A DNA stretch of 51,507 bases, taken from positions 1 to 51,507 of the forward strand of contig QBMK01000029.1 in the NCBI GenBank assembly GCA_003249035.1, given 5' to 3'. Positions within the stretch are counted from its first letter, which is position 1. Every line of letters begins with the position of its first letter. This DNA is from Pseudanabaena sp. Its GTDB lineage: Bacteria; Cyanobacteriota; Cyanobacteriia; Pseudanabaenales; Pseudanabaenaceae. The notes beneath the pieces are model-generated. The model was not told the DNA's origin, ran no database searches, and saw only the letters and a list, made by a program, of their open reading frames with translations. Made by a program: the position numbers and the translations under genes. This document shows positions 17,274 to 25,720 of the stretch, piece by piece.

Positions 17274-18026
17274 ATGACCGATGCTATTTTTGACCAACTT
17301 GCGATTGAGCATGAAAAAGCAAAAGCAGACCCGACAATTTTAAGACTGTCATTAGATGCAAAAGCAGTGGTTAAGGTCGGGAACTTCTCGCGTGATGGCA
17401 AAAATCGCGTTGATACTCAAGCATGTGACCACGACTTCAAAACCAATGCAGGGGTAACTCCTTACGGACTCTTTCTACCAGAACTAGATGAATTATTTCT
17501 ATATTTTACAACTTCTAAAGTAACCAGTGATTTTATTGTGGATATGTTGGAAGCTTGGTGGTCAGAGAATCGCCATCGGTTTCCATTAGTCAAAACGCTA
17601 CTACTCAACCAAGATAACGGACCCGAAAATCATTCCCGCCGTACTCAGTTTATGAAGCGAGTTGTGGATTTTGCCCAAACTCATCAATTGAATCTGAGGT
17701 TAGCTTACTATCCGCCTTATCACAGTAAGTATAATCCCATCGAACGTACTTGGGGAATTTTAGAAAATCACTGGAATGGCAGCATCTTAGATGAGATTAA
17801 CACTGTTGTGAAGTTTGCCCAATCTATGACATGGAGAGGTGGGCATCCTGTAGTCAAACTTGTAACCGAAACATACAAAACAGGCGTTAAGTTAACAAAA
17901 CAGGTGATGGCTCAAGTAGAAAATCAGATTCTAAGAATGACTTGTCTAGCGGTTAATGGTAAACAATTAGACCTTGGCAAATGGTTTGTCGATATTGTGT
18001 ACGTACCAACATTAAAATTGGAATGA
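17274..18026 (+). CDS. ISAzo13-type transposase, catalytic part
   Basis: C-terminal DDE catalytic half: LSLDAKAVVKVGNFSRDGK with the first Asp, LLLNQDNGPENHSRRTQF with the second Asp, and LAYYPPYHSKYNPIERTWG with the Glu. It is probably made as a fusion with the preceding frame by -1 frameshifting rather than from its own ATG, which lacks a ribosome-binding site. The domain looks complete, so the element may be active. Confidence 0.85.
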   Translation: MTDAIFDQLAIEHEKAKADPTILRLSLDAKAVVKVGNFSRDGKNRVDTQACDHDFKTNAGVTPYGLFLPELDELFLYFTTSKVTSDFIVDMLEAWWSENRHRFPLVKTLLLNQDNGPENHSRRTQFMKRVVDFAQTHQLNLRLAYYPPYHSKYNPIERTWGILENHWNGSILDEINTVVKFAQSMTWRGGHPVVKLVTETYKTGVKLTKQVMAQVENQILRMTCLAVNGKQLDLGKWFVDIVYVPTLKLE

Positions 18027-18044
18027 TTTTTTGTCTGGAAGTCC

Positions 18045-18081
18045 CTAATATTCAAAATGGCAACGCCATTTTGAATATTAG
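18045..18081. terminator. palindromic terminator of the kinase gene, interrupted by the IS
   Basis: 17-bp arms CTAATATTCAAAATGGC / GCCATTTTGAATATTAG with loop AAC. The left arm begins at the last base of the IS and its target duplication; the pre-insertion sequence extended the arm (ACTAA... on the left flank pairs with ...TTAGT). The AAAATGGC/GCCATTTT core is the same as in the 103-nt repeats. Confidence 0.7.
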
Positions 18082-18083
18082 TT

Positions 18084-19652
18084 TTAGCTAATTTCATACG
18101 GAAAGCAGACAGTAAAGCAACTACCTTCACCAACTTTGCTACTAACATTTACCTTTCCCCCATGAAGTTCGGCAAGTTTCTTTACCAAATTTAACCCTAA
18201 CCCTGTCCCTGCGTACTGACGACTGAGTCTGCTGTTGATCTGTACAAAGGGCTGAAATAGTCTGTTGATATCCTCCATAGAGATACCGATACCAGTATCA
18301 GACACGGAAAAACTAAGCTCAGGTTTAAAATTTTCTTTGGAATTTATTTCTGATAAACCTACAGCAATATTGACTAAATTTGCTTCTAGATTGACTGTTC
18401 CATTTTTTGGGGTGAACTTTACCGCATTACTCAATAAATTAATTAGCAACTGTCGCATTCTGCGCTCATCAATTGCGATCGCTTTTGGTACACTCTCATG
18501 AATCATGAGATTTAATTGAATATTTTTCTGTGCCGCTTGGTGTTTAATGAAGCTAAGGCTGCTGTCGCATAGATAGCGCACCGATACTGAAGTTAGATCT
18601 AGAGTGAACATGCCTGCTTCAATTTTGGCAACATCAAGAACATCGTTGATTAACTCTAAAAGATGTTGCCCACTTTTTTGAATCGTTTTTAATGAGCTTT
18701 GTTGACGCTGATTAAGTTCGCCAAAAACTTGCTCTATTAAACCTTCTGAAATCCCTAAAATGGCATTGAGGGGAGTTCGCAACTCATGACTCATAGTGGC
18801 AAGAAACTCGTCCTTAAGACGAGTAACTCTCTCTAGCTCTTTATTGGTTGCGAGGAGTTTTTCATTACTCAACTGCAATGCTTCTTCAGCTTGTTTGCGA
18901 GCGCTGATATTTCTCACTAATACCAAAACCTCATCCTCACCACATGGACTAATTCGCACCTCCTCATAAACCCATTCACCATACTTTTGGAGTTTGTGTT
19001 CATAGATTTGAACTTCGCCTGTGGCGATCGCTAATTTGGATACTGAGATTTGATTAGCAAGGACTAAAGGGGGTAAAACCTCCGAGATATGATGGCTAAT
19101 TGCCACAAATGCCTCTTTGTCTGGAATCCTTGGCAATATACAATCAAGACAAGTTCCATCAATTTGCAGGCGTAGTAATAAATCAGGAATTGCATTGAGT
19201 ATTTCTTGTTTGCGCATTTCACTTTTAGCAAGATCGACAGTTCTTTCCTGAATTCTAATTTCTAATTCTTGATTGAGTTGGGATAGTTCTTGTTGAGTGT
19301 TTTTCAGTTCATTGATATTTTGAATTAACGCAATATCATACATAGGAAGGTTTTGAGGATCTCGAACGATGGAAACACTCAGCAATGTCCAAATAAATTG
19401 CCCGTTTTTATGACGATATCTCTTCTCAATATGATAACTATCAAGCTCATTGGCAAGTAATTTCTGATATTGGTAGAGATCGATCTTTAGATCTTCAGGG
19501 TGGGTGATCTCCTGAAATGTCAGAACTTGTAGCTCCTTCTCTGTATATCCCAACATCTGACATAGCGATTGGTTAACTGCTAGATGTTTACCATCAGGTG
19601 CAGCTAATGAAATTCCCACCGCCGCATTGTCAAATACGTTTCTAAATCGCAT
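18084..19652 (-). CDS. PAS-PAS sensor histidine kinase, separated from its N-terminal half
   Basis: Downstream part of a hybrid sensor. Seen: PAS domain at about 1-115 (MRFRNVFDNAAVGISL), a coiled coil, a second PAS-like segment at about 150-265 ending EVLVLVRNISARKQAEEAL, HisKA with FLATMSHELRTPLNAILG at about 290, and an ATPase domain with LLINLLSNAVKFT, VSDTGIGI and GTGLGLNLVKKL. So the catalytic core looks intact. The frame continues upstream (IIQNISNRKKSEEALRE) to a single TAA at 19719-19721 that separates it from the CBS-PAS part. The ATG at 19652 is simply the first Met after that stop. No response regulator is adjacent. Confidence 0.85.
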   Translation of the reverse strand: MRFRNVFDNAAVGISLAAPDGKHLAVNQSLCQMLGYTEKELQVLTFQEITHPEDLKIDLYQYQKLLANELDSYHIEKRYRHKNGQFIWTLLSVSIVRDPQNLPMYDIALIQNINELKNTQQELSQLNQELEIRIQERTVDLAKSEMRKQEILNAIPDLLLRLQIDGTCLDCILPRIPDKEAFVAISHHISEVLPPLVLANQISVSKLAIATGEVQIYEHKLQKYGEWVYEEVRISPCGEDEVLVLVRNISARKQAEEALQLSNEKLLATNKELERVTRLKDEFLATMSHELRTPLNAILGISEGLIEQVFGELNQRQQSSLKTIQKSGQHLLELINDVLDVAKIEAGMFTLDLTSVSVRYLCDSSLSFIKHQAAQKNIQLNLMIHESVPKAIAIDERRMRQLLINLLSNAVKFTPKNGTVNLEANLVNIAVGLSEINSKENFKPELSFSVSDTGIGISMEDINRLFQPFVQINSRLSRQYAGTGLGLNLVKKLAELHGGKVNVSSKVGEGSCFTVCFPYEIS

Positions 19653-19718
19653 CTCCGACTCTCGTAGTGCTTCTTCAGACTTCTTGCGATTGCTTATATT
19701 CTGAATAATTGTCAGGAC

Positions 19719-20468
19719 TTATTGATCGTTGACTTTTACTATCTGTACCTCTTCGTATTGAATTTGTCCATTAATATGCCATTGCTGCTCAAAAGACTGA
19801 ATTTCCCCAGTAGCGATCGCCTTATTAATTGCATTTAATTTGCGATTTGCTAAATCATTGGGCAGTATGTCTGAAAGATTTTTGCCGATAGGATTAAGGT
19901 CAGATGGAAGTATGTCAGTGACATAGTTGCTTGAGAAGCATTCTAGATAAATGCCATCAACACTAACACGATAAATTAAATCTGGAATTGCATTTAAAAC
20001 TGCTCGTTTTTGGGCTTCCAAATTGGCTAGATTTGCAAAGAGAATACTTTCTTGAGTAGCAACTCCGATTATTTTGTCAAGGTCATCAAGGACTGGCAAA
20101 TGACGACATCGAGATGTCTGCAAAAGGTTGAGCATTGACTCCAAATCTTGAATTTGAGATCGCCTAATTACTATTGGAGAATCCGAAATCACATCAACAA
20201 TCTGCAAACCTTGGAGGTTTACTTGCTTCTCTACTAGATGCATCACATCTAACTTAGAAAAGATCCCGATCAACTTACTTCCATCATCTACTAGCACACA
20301 GCTTGCTCTGGCTTCAAGTAACCGCAGATCGGCAGACCGATCAAACTCTGATGAGTCAAGTAATTGATTCATCAGGCTAATCGCCTCCAGTACAGAGCTC
20401 TCTGGTGAAACTATAATCGGGTTGAGATCGATCGCAAGGTCAAGATAAATGCTGTTTTGTACTAGCAT
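19719..20468 (-). CDS. CBS-pair and PAS N-terminal half of the split kinase
   Basis: Sensory front half of the same protein. Seen: two CBS motifs, at about 10-75 (NPIIVSPESSVLEAISLM ... GIFSKLDVMHLV) and about 85-140 (SDSPIVIRRSQIQDLE ... HLPVLDDLDKIIGVAT), which would bind an adenosyl ligand, then a PAS-like domain (LNAIPDLIYRVSVDGIYLE ... YEEVQIVKVNDQ) that stops at TAA. Compared with the kinase's own second PAS (EEVRISPCGEDEVLVLVRNIS), the stop falls exactly where Glu is expected. The start at 20468 (MLVQNSIYLD) leaves 36 bases to the divergent gene; a further upstream ATG at 20555 would overlap that gene. Without the kinase domain this half would be a sensor with no output. Confidence 0.75.
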   Translation of the reverse strand: MLVQNSIYLDLAIDLNPIIVSPESSVLEAISLMNQLLDSSEFDRSADLRLLEARASCVLVDDGSKLIGIFSKLDVMHLVEKQVNLQGLQIVDVISDSPIVIRRSQIQDLESMLNLLQTSRCRHLPVLDDLDKIIGVATQESILFANLANLEAQKRAVLNAIPDLIYRVSVDGIYLECFSSNYVTDILPSDLNPIGKNLSDILPNDLANRKLNAINKAIATGEIQSFEQQWHINGQIQYEEVQIVKVNDQ

Positions 20469-20504
20469 TGGTTTAGTCGTTAATTGATTAAGAGATTGTC
20501 TAGA

Positions 20505-21788
20505 ATGTCGGTCGATTATGACCTCGTTGTGATTGGCATGAGTACTCATGCTCATAAATTAGTTAGCCTTGCGGCTCAACGTGAAGCCAGAGTAGCTTGG
20601 GTATTGGATCATCAATTAAAAGATGCTTATCTAAATATTCCCCAGATTGAGCATATTTTACAGTTATTAAAAAATAAGCTGCGCGATCGCCATAAATCTG
20701 AGCGGTTGCAACTTTTTGCTCAGCAGATATCCTTGATTCGCGATAATTTTTGTCAGGAGGAAATGTTAGAAACACTGCAAAAAAATGGAGTTGATGTAAT
20801 TATTGGGGAATGTAAATTTCAAGGCAAAGTCCAAAAATCCCATATTTTAGAAGTTCGCGACACTTCTCTCTCAGAGAGAGCTAGAGTATTTTCTCAGCGC
20901 AGCCTCAGTTCACGAGCCTATGCGATCGCCCATGTCATCACACCACAGCGGAAAATATTTGGGCTTACTGCAAATAATTACTTAACCGCAAATCAACTCC
21001 TAAATTTGGAAGATTTGCCTAAATCGATCGCTGTTCTAGGTGATGACTCCTATGCTTGTGCGATCGCGCAGACAATAAATTTTCTGGGTGTACATACAAG
21101 CTTAATCACTAATCGTAATCATATTTTACCAAATGTAGATGTGGCGATCGCTCGTACTTTGCAGGCTCAACTAGAAGCTGAAGGGATTGAGATTTATACC
21201 AATACCCAAACAACTGCGGTAAGTCAAATTGAGCATAGTCGCACAAGAATTTGGCTAGACAACCAAACGATAGAATGCGATCGCCTGTTAATGCCCATAG
21301 CGCCAAAAGAGTTTTATTCTCCTAGCGATCGCCATATTTATCAATGCCACAGCGATCAAGATATTGCCATGATCGTGAAACAAACCTTACAAACTGATTT
21401 TTGGCGATCAGTATCCATGCATCAAGTTCCGACGATGATTAATGTATCAACAACGCCAACCGTTGCTCAGATTGGGCTGACTGAATTATCCGCAAAACAA
21501 AAGTATGGGCCAGCCCTATATATTTTGGAAAACTCTGCTGAGAATAGCTTGTGCAAAATCATTTGCAACCATAAAGGGCAAATCCTGGGTGCAAGTATGT
21601 TTGGCGAAAGTGCCAAGCTAGTGATCGAGGCGATCGCGATCGCGATGCAAGGAAAAGTCAAAATCCAGAATATTGCTGTTTTACAAGAGTTACAGATCAC
21701 AGAGCAATGGGAAAAACTCCATTGCAATCGTCGCCAGCAATCGAAATTCAAGAACTGGTTTACTTTTCGGCGTGATTGGAACATTTAG
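20505..21788 (+). CDS. pyridine nucleotide-disulfide oxidoreductase-like protein lacking the active Cys pair
   Basis: Flavoprotein-like, resembling mercuric reductase or dihydrolipoamide dehydrogenase in layout. Seen: N-terminal DYDLVVIGMSTHAHKLVSLAAQREARVAWV, where the FAD-binding GxGxxG is degenerate; an NAD-type fold at about 160-250 (SIAVLGDDSYACAIAQTINFLG); ECDRLLMPIAPK; and a C-terminal dimerisation-like domain (VAQIGLTELSAKQKYG ... GQILGASMFGESAKLVIEAIAIAMQ). The redox-active CxxxxC after the FAD motif is absent. It may bind a nucleotide or flavin without disulfide chemistry, perhaps as a sensor or structural paralogue. It is divergent from the CBS-PAS kinase across only 36 bases. The gene ends in a palindrome shared with the converging GTPase gene. 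Confidence 0.7.
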   Translation: MSVDYDLVVIGMSTHAHKLVSLAAQREARVAWVLDHQLKDAYLNIPQIEHILQLLKNKLRDRHKSERLQLFAQQISLIRDNFCQEEMLETLQKNGVDVIIGECKFQGKVQKSHILEVRDTSLSERARVFSQRSLSSRAYAIAHVITPQRKIFGLTANNYLTANQLLNLEDLPKSIAVLGDDSYACAIAQTINFLGVHTSLITNRNHILPNVDVAIARTLQAQLEAEGIEIYTNTQTTAVSQIEHSRTRIWLDNQTIECDRLLMPIAPKEFYSPSDRHIYQCHSDQDIAMIVKQTLQTDFWRSVSMHQVPTMINVSTTPTVAQIGLTELSAKQKYGPALYILENSAENSLCKIICNHKGQILGASMFGESAKLVIEAIAIAMQGKVKIQNIAVLQELQITEQWEKLHCNRRQQSKFKNWFTFRRDWNI

Positions 21789-21831
21789 AGATAAAAACAG
21801 TACTTCGCCCTGTTTTTATCTCTAAATGTTC
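21779..21831. terminator. palindrome spanning the stops of two convergent genes
   Basis: 22-bp perfect arms (21779-21800, 21810-21831) with a 9-nt loop. The arms contain AAC-ATT-TAG, so both genes end Asn-Ile-stop. Adjacent A/T-rich arm sequence makes it a good bidirectional terminator. Confidence 0.85.
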
Positions 21832-23000
21832 TGAAATCTTTTTAATATTGATCCTTCGGGGATATCTCGAATAATTTCGGAGATTAATGTTTTTGCACCA
21901 AGCTTGCCAGAAGCTTGACTTTGATCGATATCAGCGATGAGGTTCTTAAATAGTAACAATAAACTTAAGCCCGACCCAATAATTTGAATATAACGAGCAA
22001 CTTCGTTATTGAGTCCTACACCTCCAGCAAAAACTGCGATCGCCAAAATCACCATTAACCATAAGTACTTTTTTTGACTCGGATATTTGCCGAGCGCCCA
22101 AATCACGAATAGACCAGAAAAAATACCACCAATCAGGCCATCCCCCCATCGCCAAGGTGATATCAACATCCCGATTGCCTCGGCGATAAATACCAAAGCT
22201 ACGATCACTGTTGATGCTTGTAATTTTTGTACATGTCTCTGAGTGACTGTTTTTTGAGTTTCTAACAGCGATCGCAATGCATTCACGGCTAATAGTTCCT
22301 TCCCTTCAGTATTCAGCAAATCTAGAATTCGCTCTTTTAAAGATTGGACATCAGGCTTCGGCTGTTCCCAAACTTCTTGGCTATCTCGCCCATCACTATA
22401 TTGGAGCCTTACCTTAAAAGGCTTTGGCTCTGCTGAAGTCAAGACAATCTCTTGCGGCGAGATCAGCTTTTGCATTTCTGCATTTTGTAAGGCGCTATGA
22501 ATAGCATAGCGATCGCACTCAGGATAAAGATCGGTTTTATTAAAAATCAACAAAATCGGCTTATAGTATTTTTGTAGATTAGCGATCGCCTCCTGTTCTA
22601 ACCTCGTCATATCTCCAGCAATCACAAACAAAATTAAATCAGCTTGTTTAGCTGCTTCTAGAGCCATCTCTCCCCTGATTTCACCACCAACCTCATCAAT
22701 TCCCTGTGTATCAATTAATCGCAGTTGAATTTTTCCGCCAGCATCCCACGCATACACTGCAATATCTTTAGTTGTGCCATGAGTAGCACCCGTCTCGCTT
22801 AGCTTCTCTCCCAGTAAAGCATTAATTAATGATGACTTTCCCCGTGATACCATGCCAAAAACTGCGATCGCGATCGCGCTTTTATCTAGCTTCTCTTCAA
22901 GTGCTAATATTTCTGCGAGTTCAGATTCGGTTAATTCTTTTTGAAATAAATTGCGATAATTGGTTAGGCGATCGCGCACCAGTTGAAGACAATCTTGCAT
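21822..23000 (-). CDS. membrane-associated Era/dynamin-like GTPase
   Basis: About 392 residues. Seen: a G domain with GMVSRGKSSLINAL (P-loop, about residue 48), a Thr-containing switch I (HGTTKDIAVY), DTQGIDEVGG (G3) and NKTD (G4); then a linker with EVWEQPKPDVQSLKERI and a C-terminal region with three hydrophobic stretches (STVIVALVFIAEAIGMLI, GLIGGIFSGLFVIWALG, LWLMVILAIAVFAGGVGL) that should insert in the membrane. The layout fits the bacterial GTPases with a C-terminal membrane module common in cyanobacteria; the cellular role is not established. Start chosen at 23000 (MQDCLQLVRD), which lies 7 bases after the upstream Uma2 stop, so the two are probably co-transcribed. Confidence 0.82.
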   Translation of the reverse strand: MQDCLQLVRDRLTNYRNLFQKELTESELAEILALEEKLDKSAIAIAVFGMVSRGKSSLINALLGEKLSETGATHGTTKDIAVYAWDAGGKIQLRLIDTQGIDEVGGEIRGEMALEAAKQADLILFVIAGDMTRLEQEAIANLQKYYKPILLIFNKTDLYPECDRYAIHSALQNAEMQKLISPQEIVLTSAEPKPFKVRLQYSDGRDSQEVWEQPKPDVQSLKERILDLLNTEGKELLAVNALRSLLETQKTVTQRHVQKLQASTVIVALVFIAEAIGMLISPWRWGDGLIGGIFSGLFVIWALGKYPSQKKYLWLMVILAIAVFAGGVGLNNEVARYIQIIGSGLSLLLLFKNLIADIDQSQASGKLGAKTLISEIIRDIPEGSILKRFQNI

Positions 23001-23007
23001 GAAAAAG

Positions 23008-23589
23008 CTAACCCAGAATATCACTCAAATCAATCTCAATTTCTGGAATTACGCCACTTTTAATCATGACATCACCTTTATAGATAGTTTCTTCATAAAA
23101 GCCTTCAACCCAAGATAGTAGGGTAATCTGACTACGCACAGGATCGACTATCCAATACTCAGCAATTCCTCTCGCAGCATATTCAGAGCGCTTAAAGCGA
23201 TAGTCCCTTGATTCATTCTCATGTCCAGCAGATACGACCTCAATTACCACCAATGGAGGAGGCATATCATGGGTAATTGTTCCTCTCTTCGTCATCTCTA
23301 AAGCTATCCGACATTCTTCGCCCAAAATTATCAGATCAGGTATTCTGACCTTAGCTCTACGACCACTTACCTCAATCGAGACTTCCTTGTATGCTAGCAA
23401 GTGAGGGGGAATAAATTTGCCTAAAGCAAAAAATAGTCGTCTTGATACATCAGAGTTAAAAATTGATTCTGGGGGCATTGCAACTAATTCTCCATCCTCT
23501 AGCTCATAGCGAGTATCACCGCCGTCATCATAGGCATAGTAATCTTCGTAGGATAGATACTTGACTTGGGGAATCGCAGCTTGAACCAT
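23008..23589 (-). CDS. Uma2 (DUF820) family nuclease-like protein
   Basis: A 193-residue member of the Uma2 family, a PD-(D/E)xK restriction-endonuclease fold hugely expanded in cyanobacteria. Seen: the entry motif LSYEDYYAYDDGGDTRYELEDGELV, VRIPDLIIL with the catalytic Asp, PPPLVVIEVVSAG with the E-x-V, and the RDYRFKRSEYAARGIAEYWIVDP block. All expected acidic residues and the Lys are present. The biological role of these proteins is unclear; some may be linked to mobile elements. It precedes the GTPase with a 7-base gap and follows the radical SAM terminator. Confidence 0.92.
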   Translation of the reverse strand: MVQAAIPQVKYLSYEDYYAYDDGGDTRYELEDGELVAMPPESIFNSDVSRRLFFALGKFIPPHLLAYKEVSIEVSGRRAKVRIPDLIILGEECRIALEMTKRGTITHDMPPPLVVIEVVSAGHENESRDYRFKRSEYAARGIAEYWIVDPVRSQITLLSWVEGFYEETIYKGDVMIKSGVIPEIEIDLSDILG

Positions 23590-23630
23590 AAATGTTATTC
23601 CATTCGCTGATTACAAATATTATAAACCCG

Positions 23631-23669
23631 AAAAGTAAGAGGTGGCGCTTTGCGCCACCTCTTACTTTT
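23631..23669. terminator. GCTTTGC-core palindrome after the radical SAM gene
   Basis: 18-bp perfect arms, loop TTT, ending one base before the radical SAM stop codon; outer A/T runs allow termination in either direction. Confidence 0.8.
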
Positions 23670-23670
23670 A

Positions 23671-25293
23671 TTAAGCATTTACGAACTCTTTCATTGGTGC
23701 AGCAAGTGCTTCTTCCAATGGTGCTCGTCCTAGACGCTCTTCGAGAATATCCATTACTGTGCGCCCGAAGTCATCGTCATCACGCTTCCATGCTTCTAGA
23801 CAAACTTCGCCAAAGAATGAACCTAAAGGTTCAGGATTCCAAAGTAGCTTCTTAGCAGTCCAAGGCATCATGCTCATTGGATTATAGTCGGGTTTGAGAA
23901 TGTTGTTTTTGAAAGCATAATCTTCCAAATGGGTATGCGGTTGCAAGCCAATGAAGAAAATTGCAGGTTCCACTTTGTCAGCGCCGAAAATCGCTTCCAA
24001 TTCGCGATGATAGGCGATCGTTTGGCGCACTGTTTCTAGAGTTTCATCGATCACATTAAAAGAATAGTTAACGGACACTAACTCATTAAAACCTGCGGCT
24101 CTAAGATCGCGGCAGTTTTGTAAAACAGACTTGAGGTTATAGCCCATTCGCATTTTACGAACAAGTTCTTGAGAGCCACTAGTAATACCGATCTCAAAAT
24201 AGCTCATGCCTGTCTCTACCATTAACTGACAGAGATAAGGTGTGAGGTTGTCAGCACGGATATAGGCTGCCCAATGAATATCAGTCATGCCTGAAGATTT
24301 GACTTTTTCGAGAAGTTCTACAGCATCATCAATAAACTTCTTGGCAGGAATAAACTGAGCATCGGTGAACCAAAAATTACGAACGCCGCGATCATAGACT
24401 TGACGCATTTCCTTAATCACTTCATCGGTGGGATTGATGCGAACTTGCTTGCCTTCAATTACCGTATAAATACAATAACAACAGTTATGCGGACAGCCAC
24501 GCTTTGTTTGCACGCCAATATAAAAGTCGCGATCGCGGAAGTAATAGTTAAAATCTTCCCAAATCGATTCGATATATTCGTAATCACAAGCGCTTTTTTC
24601 AATCGGTGCGGGTTGCTCATGGATCAATCTGGCGCGAGGTTTAGTTTCACCAACTACATAACAGCGATCGCTTTCAATTTCCCGACCTTGCACCAATCGT
24701 TCTAATAAAGATTCCCCTTCACCTACAGAAATAATCGTTCCCTTGGGTAGAACGCTTCCTAGTTGCTCATAAAAAACACTGACTGCACCGCCGCCAATTA
24801 CTGCTTTTGCTTCAGGGTGATATCGCCGCGCTCGATTTAGCCCGCGCCGAACTAGCTGTGAGTTACGCCATAACTCAGAATAGTAGGTCGTAAATAAACG
24901 TAGTCCATTGACAGCACCACGTAATTTTTTAAAAGGGTTTTTGGCATAGTAAAACTCAAAGGCATTTTGGAGAGGATTGCCACCGCGTCCACCAACTGGT
25001 GCATAAATCTGAATATCTCGCCACGAAAATACTAGCAAGTTTGGTTGAAACTTATCGATCGCCCGATCTAATGCTGCATAAAAATCAAGAGGGGGCACAG
25101 TGCCTAAATCAAAAATATTTTGTTGCACATGCGGCGCAACCTTATGAATGTGATCTGATAAATAAACTACGCCTATCGGAAAAATCGGGTTACATGGTAG
25201 GCGAATGTAAAGAATGCGATCGCAGCCGATGGATACGCCAGATATATCACTAGCTAAATCTTGGCTATCTTTTACGAAATTAGTGGTAGACAT
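23671..25293 (-). CDS. B12-binding-type radical SAM protein
   Basis: A 540-residue radical SAM enzyme. Seen: an N-terminal Rossmann-like region (about 20-220) with LPCNPIFPIGVVYLSDHIH and VIGGGAVSVFYEQLG plus VGEGESLLERLV, typical of cobalamin-binding class B enzymes; the cluster motif RGCPHNCCYCIYT (CxxxCxxC) at about 265; GVRNFWFTDAQFIP and FEIGITSGSQELVRKM in the barrel; and a C-terminal extension. Cobalamin radical SAM enzymes methylate or rearrange unreactive carbons. From memory, similar cyanobacterial proteins are annotated as photosystem II high-light acclimation radical SAM proteins, which I cannot confirm. It is monocistronic with a long upstream spacer. Confidence 0.88.
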   Translation of the reverse strand: MSTTNFVKDSQDLASDISGVSIGCDRILYIRLPCNPIFPIGVVYLSDHIHKVAPHVQQNIFDLGTVPPLDFYAALDRAIDKFQPNLLVFSWRDIQIYAPVGGRGGNPLQNAFEFYYAKNPFKKLRGAVNGLRLFTTYYSELWRNSQLVRRGLNRARRYHPEAKAVIGGGAVSVFYEQLGSVLPKGTIISVGEGESLLERLVQGREIESDRCYVVGETKPRARLIHEQPAPIEKSACDYEYIESIWEDFNYYFRDRDFYIGVQTKRGCPHNCCYCIYTVIEGKQVRINPTDEVIKEMRQVYDRGVRNFWFTDAQFIPAKKFIDDAVELLEKVKSSGMTDIHWAAYIRADNLTPYLCQLMVETGMSYFEIGITSGSQELVRKMRMGYNLKSVLQNCRDLRAAGFNELVSVNYSFNVIDETLETVRQTIAYHRELEAIFGADKVEPAIFFIGLQPHTHLEDYAFKNNILKPDYNPMSMMPWTAKKLLWNPEPLGSFFGEVCLEAWKRDDDDFGRTVMDILEERLGRAPLEEALAAPMKEFVNA

Positions 25294-25720
25294 AGGATTT
25301 TATCTTTGATCTAAATTATTTCTAATTATTTTTATTATTTTTTGGGGCTTTTATCGCAATTTTCATCCTTGAGAATCGCTAAATACACACCACTAAGTCT
25401 TTACATATCTTAATTATATTCACTTTCTCTGCAGTTAGGTAAGCATGGGGATCGATAAATTGGGGATCAAACTGGGATCAAATTGGCGATCGCAGAATTG
25501 GTAGTTGGTAGTAGTGTTTACAATCGCTAATTCGTCTTGAGTGTTAGCTTTATGTACGAGCAAAGTGTCAAGATTATTATTCTTGTTAATTCCAAATATA
25601 TTTGCAGGTTTTTTTTGGTTTAATTAGTAATATTTTGGGTTTCCTGACTAACTTAGGCTAGTTTAATATTCAAAAAATCTTGTTAATTTTTGCTTAAATA
25701 ACTTTATATAAAAAAACGCT
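25294..25720. other. 427-base divergent promoter region, no gene
   Basis: Separates the radical SAM gene from the DUF1830-MBOAT pair, so it should hold both promoters. It contains a short imperfect tandem GGGATC(A/G)A(A/T) repeated three times at about 25446-25483 with an 11-18 base period. No coding remnant or RNA gene is apparent. Confidence 0.5.

Larger units (their letters stand above)
16721..18045 (+). mobile_element. ISAzo13-like insertion sequence
   Basis: About 1325 bp. The ends are inverted: the left begins GGGACTTGCAAG and the right, read inward on the other strand, begins GGGACTTCCAGA, with imperfect similarity continuing for about 25 bases. TAA flanks both sides (16718-16720 and 18046-18048), consistent with a 3-bp target duplication. 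It carries one transposase gene in two frames (16786-17271 and 17274-18026). The target was the left arm of the palindromic terminator now at 18045-18081. Confidence 0.88.

Noticed and set aside
25446-25483. Possible short tandem array like a CRISPR or iteron set
   Set aside because: Only three imperfect GGGATC units with uneven spacing; no spacers of equal length and no replication gene nearby.
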